A stretch of 53,593 nucleotides of DNA, from the NCBI GenBank assembly GCA_018398765.1, contig JAHBMJ010003348.1, positions 38,077 through 91,669 on the forward strand. Direction: 5' to 3'. The notes beneath the pieces were generated by a model that saw only the letters and a list, made by a program, of their open reading frames with translations, did not search any database and was not told the DNA's origin. This document shows, one piece after another, positions 22,737 to 33,335 of the stretch (position 1 is its first letter; every line of letters starts with the position of its first letter). This stretch comes from Chromera velia (lineage: Eukaryota; Sar; Chromeraceae). The position numbers and the translations under genes were made by a program.

Positions 22737-23430
22737 CGAGCTGGTCGAAATTGGTGGGAAGAAGGAGACGGAGAATTGAAACAAGAGATCTTGAACGTCA
22801 GAGAGCTGTCTGCAGAGCGAACAAAACAAGGACAAGACTTCGAATACAGAGCTGTACAGTTATTGTAATTGAAGAATGATCGTGGGAGCCTCTATATGTG
22901 TATGGAATGGCGGCTTCAGCGTTCTTAATTCTCGGGAAACTCCCGGAAAAAGCTCGATCAGCTTCTTTATTCATATCATAGAAGAACCGATTTTGGGCGG
23001 GAAGTACCTGTGCATGCGCGCGTATACCCGATTTTGGGCCGCCGGGGCATGCCAGGCCGCGGAATTGACCGGGCCCCAAGCAACGCGGGCCAATCGCGGG
23101 CCATCGCGTGGAGACGGCATGTGCACTCCAGCGCTGACTCCGCGCATACTCCGCGCGTATTCCGCGCGTAGACGGCCTGTAGACGGCCGGCCTGTAGATA
23201 CACCACCCGCTTCTTAAACAAATGGAAGTAAGAATGACAGAAAGGAAAGACCAGAAATCAGTATAGGAGCTCTCATCAACAACAGAGAAGTGCCGACAGA
23301 CGGACGCACACGCGCAACAAGGAAAACGACTCCGTTTTAGCCTGTGTCGAGTGTCGCTTAAGCCTGGCACACGTGCGCATGCCCGCTGTATTCCAAAGAA
23401 CTGGAACCCAGATTTGGACTGAGTGAAAAG
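22737..23430. promoter_or_regulatory. Divergent intergenic region between RlmN and gamma-glutamyl hydrolase genes
   Basis: About 690 bases separate the two start codons, which point away from each other, so the region should hold both promoters. The middle (23000-23210) is GC-rich and contains two copies of CCGATTTTGGGC (about 22987 and 23028) and repeats of CCGCGCGTA / GTAGACGGCC. No TATA box can be assigned with confidence. Confidence 0.5.
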
Positions 23431-26042
23431 ATGAGAGATCATGCGCGACAAAACAGTATGAGGAACGCAAAGACACGTCTGGCGACAGAGAAATGCAGAA
23501 CAGGTACTGATTCCACCCTGAAGACTGTTGTCTTCTTCTCTCTGATCTGTTGCCTTCTCCCATGCTACCCCGTCTCAGCATCAGAAGCCTCGAGGAAGGA
23601 AACTCCACACACTGCCGGTGGCGCTTCTATGCGACGACCTGTGATTGGAGGTAAGCACGGCATTCTTGAAAGAGGGAAAAAGAGAAGGTCTGCAAGGTAC
23701 ATGCATGCGTAGTCATCGCTGTTCGCTCAGTTAGCGGCGAAATTTATATGCGTTGAGGGGACAGAAATTTAAATGTACGAACTTTGAGTGTACAGGTGAA
23801 TCAATAAGTAAGAAAATCGTTTGACAGGTAGTCAGGCAGACGAATACGCACACTCAGCCACTGCAGCGCTACAAGCGCCCACAGGGACAAAATGAAGGAA
23901 ACAGATACATACAGCGATGGGCCGTACAGCCAGGGAGACCGAGATGGACGAGCAGACTCTCTTGCGCAAAATCGTGCAGGACCTCAGCAGGCAGAAAGAA
24001 TGATCTGAGATACAAAACAAGGCTGCCTGTCTGCATGGTTCGTCCGTTCTGCCCCCAAGTGTCTGTCCATCAGACAGACCCGCCTCTTTTGACTTCTTTC
24101 CCCTTCGTTCGTTCCGCCGTCTCTCTGAGTCCGTCCGAGGTGCTTACCCTGAGCCTGTGCTCCGCTTCTGTCTTGCCTTTTGTCACTCTTCTACCCTCCC
24201 TTCCTGCCCTTGCAGTGATGAGCCAACCGCACGACGACAAGGAGGGCGAAGGCTCGTTCATCGTCAGTCGCTCGAACAAGACAAAGTATCACTCCGTCAT
24301 TTTTCAAAGAGAGAAGCTGTCTTCTCGACAGGGCTGTGGATGGATGCACGATCTTGTTGCGTGTGTGTTGTCAGTGGGTGACGTCTTCTGCCTGCTTTCC
24401 GCCCGTGTGCAAGGTTGGGTTGGCAGCGTGTCCCTGCACTCTCCGTGTTGTCCACTCTTTGGGATTCGTTCCTTGGCTTTGGGTGGGGTGAAACGCTTTG
24501 GTTCTGCATGCAAAAGACAGAAAGACACTTGAATAAGTTTCATGAGAATGCAGGTTGCCTCATACGTGAAGTACATCGAAGCAGGGGGGGCTCGTGCGGT
24601 CCCTGTTTTCTTTGATGGAGACGAGGTGAGGTCGGGAAGGGGGACGATGTGGGGGGGGCAGGTGGTTACGTTGGTATGTTTTTCTTTTTTTTTTCTTTTT
24701 TGAAAGGTATGTATGCTGAGACACACACAAGGAAGCCAGAGGAATTGACAGAAACGATGAAAAAAAAAGTGGCGGGTACAGGAGCAGGAGATGCTTCGTG
24801 CATTCTGTTTTGCCCCGCATCTTTTGACTGCATGCCCTGTCGATCGATGCACAGACAATTAACTGACAAGCTAGACCGATACGCATATATACGCATGCAG
24901 TGCATGGGATTGTGTAGCGTTGTATTGTGTTCGTCTGAAAAAACGGCCTCTCTGTCCTCTTGCAAGGGACTATAGTGAGGGAGCCCAAGAGCCCAAAAGG
25001 GAAGTCAGGACGAAGGCGTCTTCTTTGTATGTGTGCGTGTATGTATGTATGTATGTATGCGTGTATGTATGTATGTATGTATGCCGACCTGCATGCAGGC
25101 CTATCTTTCTCGCATGTTTTCCTCTCTCAACGGGGTCCTCTTTCCAGGAGGAGGCAACTCGATTGCGCCCTCTACTGGTCTCTACAGAAGCCATTCCTAC
25201 TTCCTTGATAGGAGCAAACAGGTCAGTTGGTCTGTCACGCAGTCGGTTAGCCAGCAAAAAAAAAAAACAGATCGATGGACAGGTCAAGGCGGAAAAAAGC
25301 CAATCAGGACAATGAATGGCGGAGGGAGGGAGAGTGGTCCCATCGGAAGGAAAGTCAAAAGAAAACGAGGGGGGGGAAACGAAAGCAGCAAATAAGGATG
25401 GAGGGAGGGACGGCGCCAACCGTTTCCAAGGAATGGAGATGCATTAGTGAAGACGAATGCTCCTGTCGCTCGTGGCTCTTCTTTCCTCGAGCCCCCAGTC
25501 GCATGGCATGCACTCAGTGAAACTCCACTCAGAAATCCTTTCTACATTCCTTCCTTTTTTTCTTCCTCTCTAATTCACGGCGCACTCTCTCCCTGCCTCT
25601 TTGCATGCCTGCCTGCCTATGTCTGTGCGTCCAGGCCTACGACGAGGGTGACTATTTTCCTGGTGCGTGCATTTGCTTTTGATTGTCGTTCGGTAGAGCT
25701 GACAGGGGAACGGGCAGACAGAGTCAGAAAGAGACCGGAACAAACAGGCACAAGTGAGAGATAATAGCTCTCAAGGGAGTCACAGAGATGGAGATGTGGA
25801 GAGAGGGGCTTGGAGGGAGTAGTAGGACAGAGAGAGAAAGAAAGAGCGCACGAGTGAAATAATGCTTCCTTCAGTTGATTGTCCGGACATCTGAAGGACT
25901 ATCTCCAAGCTGCGCATAAGTCTATCCCTTCGAGTGATTTTGCGCTTCGGGTTTTTTGAATTGTTCTTGTTGGGGGCGAATTCCCGGTCGCCATATTTCT
26001 CCCACTCTCCCTCTCTCCGCCCCCCGCCCCCTCTCTCTCTGT

Positions 26043-26081
<39 letters not shown>

Positions 26082-27939
26082 TGAGTGAGTGAGTGAGTGA
26101 ATGAGGGAACATCTGATTCTCTCTCCCCCTGCCTCTCCCTGTCATGCATGCAGTCTGGGGCACTTGCCAGGGCTTCGAGGTGATTGCCCAATGGGGTGCC
26201 AACGATTCCTCTTTGATTCCGGATTCGCGCTTTGACGGGTTCAATCAGAGAAGCGACGTCGAGATCGAGTCGTGTGTGGAGACGGAGACGCTGAGGGAGT
26301 CCCGAATGTTTGGGGGGTTGTTGGTAGGAGAACGAGACGGGGAGTACGGGGGGGGAGAACAGACGGAAACAGAAGAAGAAGCCAGACGTCAAAGGGAAAC
26401 TAGTCTGACGAAGGCTGAAAGATCCTTGAGAGGGTCTTTTCGTTATGAAACCCCACTGCCGACTTCGCGAGACTGCGTTCCGAAGGCTCCGTACATCCTG
26501 CGTGCTCTTTCTGACTCTCGGTCTGTGTTCTACAACCACGAGCATGGAGTTTCATTGGAGGACTGGGCAGGCTCCCCAAGTCTCTCGGAAGGGTTCCTGT
26601 CGTTGGGGGTGTCCTCAGACAAGAGGGGGAAGGACTTTGTTGCCATTCTGGAGGCAAAGGAGGCGCCCATCTTTGGGGTCCAGTTCCACCCGGAGAAGAA
26701 CCTCTTCGAGTGGGACCCCAAAAAGAACATACCCCGTACGGTCAGTCGAGGGAAGGGAAGGGAAGGGAAGGGACGGCCTTGATCTCTCGAGAGTCTTCTT
26801 TCTCTCTGCACAACCAAACTGTCGATCAAGAGTGGACAGACACCTACGTCGTGCATGTGTGAAGATTGAATCAATGCCTTGCATGGGTACTGTAGAAGAC
26901 CTCTACTGTGCGTGTGGAGACAGACGGGCAGGCATGCAGGCAGGGAGGCAAAACAGAACAGCTGAGAAATCTGCAGACGTAAAGAGTCGGACAGACAGAT
27001 GAGCGACAAGACAGATGGATGAGTCGTTGAACGTTTGATGGCCTCTCTGTATCCCCGTCCTCCCTGACACAGGAGGAGTCCACTGCCGTCGCTTCTTACT
27101 TCGCCCGTTTCTTCGTCGACGAGGCAAGGAAGAGCACCCACAAGTTTCCCTCAGGGTACGTGTGTCCTTCCTTCCCTCCTTCCTTTCTTCTTTCCTTCCC
27201 TCCTTCCTTGTTTGTGTTGCGTCTTTATGCTTGAATGACAAACGAAGACAAAGTCTCTGTCCGATTTTTGAGACGCCGCTGGCACGGCCGGCACGAGCAA
27301 CCCGTGCAGCTTCCACCTTGAGCAGAGAGATTGTGTCAGTGCATGCATGTACAGAATGGAGGCGGGTGCTCATGGGAAAGCAAGCCTCTGTCTGGATTTG
27401 GGGGGGGGGAAGTCTCTCAATCTGATGTCATGTCGTCATTGGTTTTGCTTGGAATGCACGCTGAATGGGTTTTCAGATGAGGAAGGCAGAGCAGACACGT
27501 ACAGGTATCTGGTGCACCTGGTGTACCCCCGCTGTTGCTTTTGTGCTCCGTCCCTTCTTCCCTCCTTTCTGTCTAGTGGTTGTTCACACACACAGACACA
27601 GGGAGAGAGAGCCAGAGAGGGGTGGGTCCTGAGACCACACAGGCGGTCAATGGCAGAGAATCCCTTGATCGATGTCCTCTTCTCCTCTCTAGTAGGTATC
27701 CCTTACCCCCTTTCTGCAAGCCTGTCTCCTTCATACCTTCCGCTGCCTGCAGCAAAGAGGAGGCCGAGGCACTCATCTACAACTGGGTCCCTCAGGTGAA
27801 CGTCAACGAGACCACCGTGTGGGAGGGGGGGTATGACTATGAGGAGGTGTATGAGTTCCCCCCCTTCAACGGATCTGTTGGACTTTCCCCCTCTTCCCCT
27901 GGAACGCCAAGGCAAAAGACGCGAATCTTCTTTCAGTAG
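23431..27939 (+). CDS. Gamma-glutamyl hydrolase (peptidase C26, folate polyglutamate hydrolase)
   Basis: Secreted or vacuolar cysteine peptidase that trims gamma-linked glutamates from folate polyglutamates. Exons 23431-23650, 24216-24295, 24554-24625, 25099-25221, 25635-25662, 26154-26740, 27073-27155, 27753-27939; all joins close in phase, giving about 459 residues (human enzyme 318). Order of motifs: hydrophobic signal segment VVFFSLICCLLP, PVIGVMSQP, SYVKYIEAGGARAVPVFFDG, NGVLFPGGGNS, DEGDYFPVWGTCQGFEVIAQ with the nucleophile Cys, GVQFHPEKNLFEWD with the catalytic His, then ASYFARFFVDEARK and EEAEALIYNW. The 28-base exon 5 ends one base into the Val codon preceding WGTC. Exon 6 carries an acidic, low-complexity insert of about 40 residues between RMFGG and the C-terminal half. 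The second ATG (23458) is an alternative start with a shorter signal peptide. The exon 2 donor (GTCATT) is the weakest boundary. Confidence 0.94.
25037..25083. repeat. (GTAT)n microsatellite in hydrolase intron 3
   Basis: Two runs of GTAT separated by GCGT, ending 15 bases before the TGCAG acceptor of exon 4 of the gamma-glutamyl hydrolase gene. Confidence 0.9.
26033..26101. repeat. (TC)n(TG)n(AGTG)n microsatellite before exon 6 of the hydrolase gene
   Basis: A short (TC)n, then (TG)n of about 32 bases and (AGTG)n of about 22 bases, ending some 50 bases upstream of the acceptor of the exon that encodes the catalytic Cys. Confidence 0.9.
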
Positions 27940-28180
27940 CCTTGCATCCTGACTGATCCTGCCTGTTTCTTCGATCGATCATGTGGCTGGCAGAGAGAGA
28001 GAGAGAGTCAGGTGCATGGGAAAGGAACAGAGAGTTGCATGGGGAGAAACGGCTTCCAGGAACATCCCCCGTCCAATCACCTTAAAGGCAACGCGGGAAG
28101 TCCAGACCAGATGGGGATTCGAGATGATCGCTGGTTGGAACGTTCATGTGGCCGATCGCAAATTTTACAGAGACGTGCTG

Positions 28181-28238
<58 letters not shown>
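28181..28238. repeat. (TC)n(TG)n compound microsatellite
   Basis: About 30 bases of TC followed without a gap by about 28 bases of TG, 240 bases beyond the hydrolase stop codon. Confidence 0.95.
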
Positions 28239-28241
<3 letters not shown>

Positions 28242-29778
28242 GGAGAGAGAGGGAGAAGCTCTATTTCGATTCCCCACATGCAGTGGATGTGCACAGGTGT
28301 CGTACTGAGTGCGTTGGTGTATTCCTGCCTTGTGTCTGCACTTGTCGGATGTTAGCGCTGTGTTGGTGGAGAGTCCCGCTCTCGATCGTCTGGATTTCTT
28401 TGCGTCTGTATCGCTTACGTGTCTTTTCCTCTCAGAAAGGGAGAGCGAAAATCGGTCAAAGTCTCTTGCCTTTCTTGTAACAATATGCATTGGATTGAGA
28501 ATGCCCGCAAAAGAAAACGCGTCTGTCTGTCTGGGAATGCAGCCGCTGCCTTCCTCTCTGAATTTGTGAACAGGGGGGAGGGGGAGAATGCTTTCCCTTC
28601 GATTTGTATTGGACGTACAGAAGCTGCCTTATCAATTTGTGTCGCCTGTCCCCCTGCAGCAATTTAACCGAATTCTCTGATTGTCGTGGTTTGTGTGTCA
28701 AAAAATTCAGCCCATTTTCGATCGATCGTCGATCACACGACGGGTTCCAGGATCCATCTGACAGAGCAACAACTTACTAGCCAGCTCTCTTCATCTTAAA
28801 TTGTGTTTCCACAATTAAAGCAGACAACGCAGCGTCGACCTTCTGATGCTCCTTTTCTTCAAGGAGTTCTCCAAATGATCCACTGATGCCGATGACAGAA
28901 TCGTGATGAAACATCTGAGGTCGCAAGACAAAATACAATCCATGTGCGAATCATGTAACCGAAACTCATGTGACTAGCAGGCAGAACAACAGGAAGAACA
29001 GTGAGATCCCTGTAGATCCTTGGTTGTCCTAGACTTTGTCCGGGATCGATTTAAAGGGAACTTTCAAGTATAGAGCAGCACTCCGAGTCCTAGTCCGAGT
29101 TAAGCGCATTTGTTCGACAGAGGGTGACAATTAATTTCTGACACTCGGCCCCGGGTGACTTAGGTATACTAGCGGGTATCAAACATATTCCAATAATTTA
29201 CAGGCGAACCCCAAATCTATCAGCGTTATCTAGAGCGTTATACTAGCTAAATTCTATATAATTCTATAGTATAAGTAGGGTATCAATTAGCTGGCCGTAA
29301 ATATATAAAATGACCTACAAATTCATGTCACTGATGTCAGAGGTTAGTAAAAAAATATAGAATCTATTACAGATTAAAAAACTTTTTAATTAATGCAAGT
29401 GTTTCTCTAACAAAAAAGTTGAGGAAAATTTTAGGGAAAATCGTCTTAGAATTCTTTTCTTCTGTTAATTTGCTAACCGACTAGGGCCACTAGGCTAACC
29501 GAACTAATAATATCTTTTTTCGTTTTTGAGTGGGAAAACGTTCACGATCATGAAAAGGATGAAGGAGAACAAAAGCATGTCTACCAGCATGTCTATCAAC
29601 ATTGTATGACTAGTTATATAATTAATTGACTAGTTTATTGATTAAGTGATTCATAAATTAATTGATTTGATCAAGTTTTGTACTCTGTTCCACACTATAT
29701 GCCAGTGCCTTCCCACCATACGAAAATCATAGTAAGACATGTTTTCAAAAATATAAAAATCAATATTTAAATGAAATG

Positions 29779-29806
29779 ACTCTCTTTCTCTCTCTCTCTC
29801 TCTCTC

Positions 29807-29841
<35 letters not shown>
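29779..29841. repeat. (TC)n(TA)n compound microsatellite
   Basis: About 28 bases of TC, a single TG, then about 32 bases of TA, within the AT-rich convergent block. Confidence 0.95.
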
Positions 29842-29843
<2 letters not shown>

Positions 29844-30238
29844 AACACAATGGGCCTTTGAATGGTCAATGGCAAATTTATGTTATATTAAGTTGATGAT
29901 CTAAAATGATATTGATAACAACATCAGACGCAGTACAACGTATGTGGCGTATTATGAGTTGGCATCCTTATTCTAATCGTATAGTTCTATCCATTTATTC
30001 ATCATCCATCATCTAATTATAATGACAGAGGGTCATACTGAGGCTTCGTGGGATTATTGTACAACAAAGCAGGGGATGATTTTTTGCATCCCAGTGATCC
30101 CACACTTGTCTGCTAGCTTGCTTGTACTCTGTATTATGACGGCTGACGGCATCTGCGTCAGTCGTGCTCGTTCTGTCTTTTGCAGTGCTTCTTTTGTACG
30201 TACCTGTCCTCCCCATTGAAATTAAGGCAATCAGTCGA

Positions 30239-30521
30239 TCAAGAGGAGCCTGAGAAAAAACTCTCCACATCGGAAAAGAAATCGCTGACTGAATAGTCGG
30301 AAAAGCTGCCGTGTCCCCCTGAACCTCTTTTCTTCTTGCCTCCCCCCTTGTACTTCTTCGCGCCCCCCCCTTTTTTCTTTTTCTTCTTGTGTGAAGAATC
30401 AGCAGCGGCCTCTATCACCTTGCCGAGTCCTGCCATGGCCGCCGCAAACATTCCTGTGCCTGCCGCACCCGCACTCACCTGAAGGCACAAGAAGGCATGC
30501 AGGAAAGTTACCAGGTCATGC

Positions 30522-30575
<54 letters not shown>

Positions 30576-32022
30576 TGACGTACCCGGATGACTTATCTAT
30601 CCATCTCGTATCAGAAGCCAGAGGCCCAGAGGTGTAACGGCCAAGAAAGATACAACCGGAAGGAGAAGAAAGGTTGCAAGCACAGTGTTTAAAGGGACTT
30701 CCAACAAAGGGACTCTCAGAGGAGCATGCCCATGCAGGCACGGGGAGAGGGCCAAAGTGGAGTCAACGCACGCACCAGAAAAAAAACAAACAGCCGGGAG
30801 GATAAAGAAAAGAAAGAAGCGAAGTCCGCACGGAAACAGTCAAAGAAGCAGGGATGGAGAAAAGAAACTGACTGACGCTACTGCCGCCCCCGTATTTTGC
30901 CTTCTCCTCCGGTGGCACGTATCCACTCGCGGGGTTGTATGCAGGGGGGGCTGAGGGTGCCGATGGCGCAGGAGCAGGGGGCGCTCCCGCCTGGGCTTCC
31001 ACGCTCACAAAGATCATTCCCGCCCCGGTGCCCTGATCCCTCACTAGGGCCAACTCGCCCTGAAACCTAGGGGGGTTGCTTGACAGAAGAGGCCCTAGGG
31101 TCATATTCACAGACCCAATGAAACTGCATCCATCCATGCACCCGGCCCCCGAGGATGAAAAAGTGAATGAATGAATGAATGAATGAATGGATCACTCAAT
31201 TAATCAATGAATCAGACAGGAAAGAAGGAAGCAAAAAAAACAGTGAGAGTACCGTACGCATCGATTTGTCCGTCACTGCAGGCTTTTTCTAAGTGAAAAT
31301 AGAGACTTCTTGAAAACAACTGCTCTTCTTGTCGCTGCTTCTCTATGTTCTTGCTTTCTGCCTGCGTTCTCTCCTGTATGTTTTCTTCATTCGCTGTCTG
31401 TCCTCAAAACTTGTGCCCCCCTCGTGTTAACGTTATGCTTCTCTCGAATAGATCCATCAAAGACCCTGCCTGCCTACCTTACTGTGGAACCTTCCCTTCT
31501 CTTGCCCTCATTGTTTCATCTTTTTCGCGTCTCGCAAAAAGTTTTCCTCCGTCCCGCTCCATCCAGAGAAGAGACGTCACCAACCCCTCTCAGAAGAAGG
31601 GGGGGGCAATCTGACCTCTTCTTTCCATCACGTCTGGAAGCACTCAATTAAAAAAAATAGATACTCCCCCTGCACGCACAATCTCTTGCGTGCTTTTTCC
31701 TCCTGCCAGTAAAGACGTCACGTGCACTCGGCTACCCGCATGCACCGACTGACGGACTGACTGACTGACTCATCGTGAGTGAACGTATCCGCATCCCACA
31801 CCTGCATGGATGCATGCAGGAGAAGCAAGCTAGATCGAGCAGGAGAGAAATCGATCGATCGGTCCGGGTATTATGCAGCCACACACACACACACACACAC
31901 ACACAAAGGAAGGGTCGGGGGGCCCAATTTCAGACAGACAGCCAACAAGGGGGGGGGGAGACATACATCACAGATGCGTAGTAACAGCGTTCACAACTAC
32001 ACCCGGCCCACCGTAACCCCAA

Positions 32023-32057
<35 letters not shown>

Positions 32058-32325
32058 CACGCGCTCGCACGCACCCACACATCATCATAGTGCTCTTCAA
32101 TCAATTGCGACATGCAGTGCACGGAGATTGCATGATTCTCCCTCCCTCCCTCCCTCCCTCCCTCCCTCCCTCACTGACGAATGCATTGCCTCTTTGAACG
32201 TACCTCGAACCGAATAGTGGGCTCTCCAGAATACCGGATGGAGCACCTCTGGTTCCACACAGGAGATCTGCATGGCATGCAGCCATGCAGGGGTGGGTGG
32301 ATACGTGCAGAGGAGAGGAGCACGC

Positions 32326-32362
<37 letters not shown>

Positions 32363-33335
32363 TGCGCCCACGTGCCGGCAAGGAAGCAGACAAAGAGAGG
32401 GGGGGGGGAAGAGAGAGAGAGACAGGGAGAGGGAGGGAGACGGATAAACACCCGCACAGACCGGCCGGGGGGACTTGTTCGATGCATCCGCTTTCCTTTC
32501 CGTGGCGGCTTCGTGTTCTGGCGGACAGTCATTCTTGCCGTTTTGCCGCGCCCGAGTTTCGCGCCTGAGTTTCGCGCCCGAGTTTTTCCTTCGCAAAATG
32601 GCTGACTCGGGCGCGGGAATTTCGGGGCGTGCCCGAGTTTTGACATGTTTTGACCGCAAAAAAACTCGGGCGCGAAACTCAGGCGCGGCAAAACGGCAAG
32701 AATGACTGTCCGCCAGAATACCACAGCAGAGGTAATACTGTGGTTGAGCTCTCTCTCACCCACCCACACACTCCCTCCCTCCCTCCCTCTCTCCCCTGCC
32801 CTAGTCCCCTTCCATCCCTTCCCTCCCCCACTCACTCACGCACGCACGCACGCACTCACTTGTGTGCATTCCTGTGGGTATTCGTGCGTGCGATCTGAGA
32901 CCCGCAGATGATTTTGCAGTAGGGGTCCATCTTGCCCATCCATTCTGAAGAGAGAGCAGGAAGGAGGGAAGGCACAAAGGGAGAAAGGGGGGGGGAAGGA
33001 AGTCTGGAGACAGGATCATCGACGCGCATGCATACCCTCGGATGATCACTCAGACTGAGTGCTTGGACACAATCCATGCATGCAGCTCGGATCAACGATT
33101 CGAAGACAGCTTATTTTTTCTCTCGAGAAATTTCGTTGCGGCTCAAGACTAAGTCTGCCGAATTTTCGCTGCACAATCGAATTTGAATTTTCGAATTTCG
33201 GAAGTCCAAAGAGGGAGGAGACTGCCAGTTCTCAAAACCTTGGCTGCACCCCCCCCCCCCNGCCCTTCACAAACCTGTGTTGTGCAGATCTCGGGCGCTG
33301 TGCGCGGTAATCACCAGGGAGCTGAAGTAGGCCAT
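30239..33335 (-). CDS. Small C2-domain protein with Lys/Gly-rich tail
   Basis: Predicted 251-residue protein with one N-terminal C2 domain (phospholipid and often Ca2+ binding), resembling the small C2 proteins typified by plant SRC2/ERG1. Exons in transcript order: 33335-33275, 32944-32860, 32267-32204, 32137-32079, 31123-30877, 30478-30239; phases close at all five joins. The C2 fold reads LVITAHSARDLHNTEWMG, KMDPYCKIICG, SPVWNQRCSIRYS, then YDDVFIGSVNMTLGPL and GAGMIFVSVEAQ. Asp in MDPY and YDD are candidate Ca2+ ligands; the beta-5/6 loop is otherwise poor in Asp. A Pro/Ala linker follows, then an Ala/Gly hydrophobic stretch, KKKKKKGGG, and a Ser/Phe/Asp end. Exon 4's acceptor directly follows a purine repeat and is the least certain. 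Membrane role is inferred. Confidence 0.88.
30522..30573. repeat. (AC)n(AG)n microsatellite in last intron of the C2 gene
   Basis: About 30 bases of AC then about 22 of AG; on the coding (minus) strand this reads (TC)n(TG)n. It ends about 43 bases before the acceptor of the last exon. Confidence 0.95.
31881..32055. repeat. (AC)n and (AG)n tracts in C2 gene intron 4
   Basis: An (AC)n run near 31881-31905 and an (AG)n run near 32023-32055, separated by about 120 bases of non-repeat sequence; the latter ends about 24 bases from the exon 4 donor. Confidence 0.9.
32138..32172. repeat. (CCCT)n tract abutting an acceptor in the C2 gene
   Basis: CCCT repeated about nine times. On the coding strand it reads AGGG repeats running straight into the AG used as acceptor of exon 4 (32137-32079), in place of a pyrimidine tract. 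Confidence 0.9.
32326..32445. repeat. (CAGA)n array and GA-rich tract in C2 gene intron 2
   Basis: Nine or so CAGA units (about 32326-32361), a short unique stretch, then GA/GGGA-rich sequence to about 32445, all within the intron 32268-32859. Confidence 0.9.
32516..32718. mobile_element. Foldback/MITE-like element with 54-bp terminal inverted repeats, family B
   Basis: A 203-base element whose first 54 bases are the reverse complement of its last 54 with two mismatches; the ends read TTCTGGCGGACAGTCATTC... and ...GAATGACTGTCCGCCAGAA. The word CCCGAGTTT (or complement) recurs about six times, so the interior is partly self-complementary as well. It codes for nothing. No clear target-site duplication flanks it, so the superfamily is unknown. 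It lies within intron 2 of the C2-domain gene. Unrelated to the GGCCCCGGAAAGCG family. Confidence 0.85.

Larger units (their letters stand above)
27940..30238. other. Convergent intergenic block, AT-rich from 28.7 kb
   Basis: Lies between the 3' ends of the hydrolase (+) and C2-domain (-) genes. The first 750 bases are mixed and include a (TC)n(TG)n tract; 28700-30010 is strongly AT-rich with no exon-like frame. No terminator signal can be assigned. Confidence 0.6.

Noticed and set aside
22798-23451. 217-codon minus-strand frame upstream of RlmN
   Set aside because: Lies in the divergent promoter and reads through its GC-rich repeats; could contain a short RlmN leader exon but nothing supports the whole frame.
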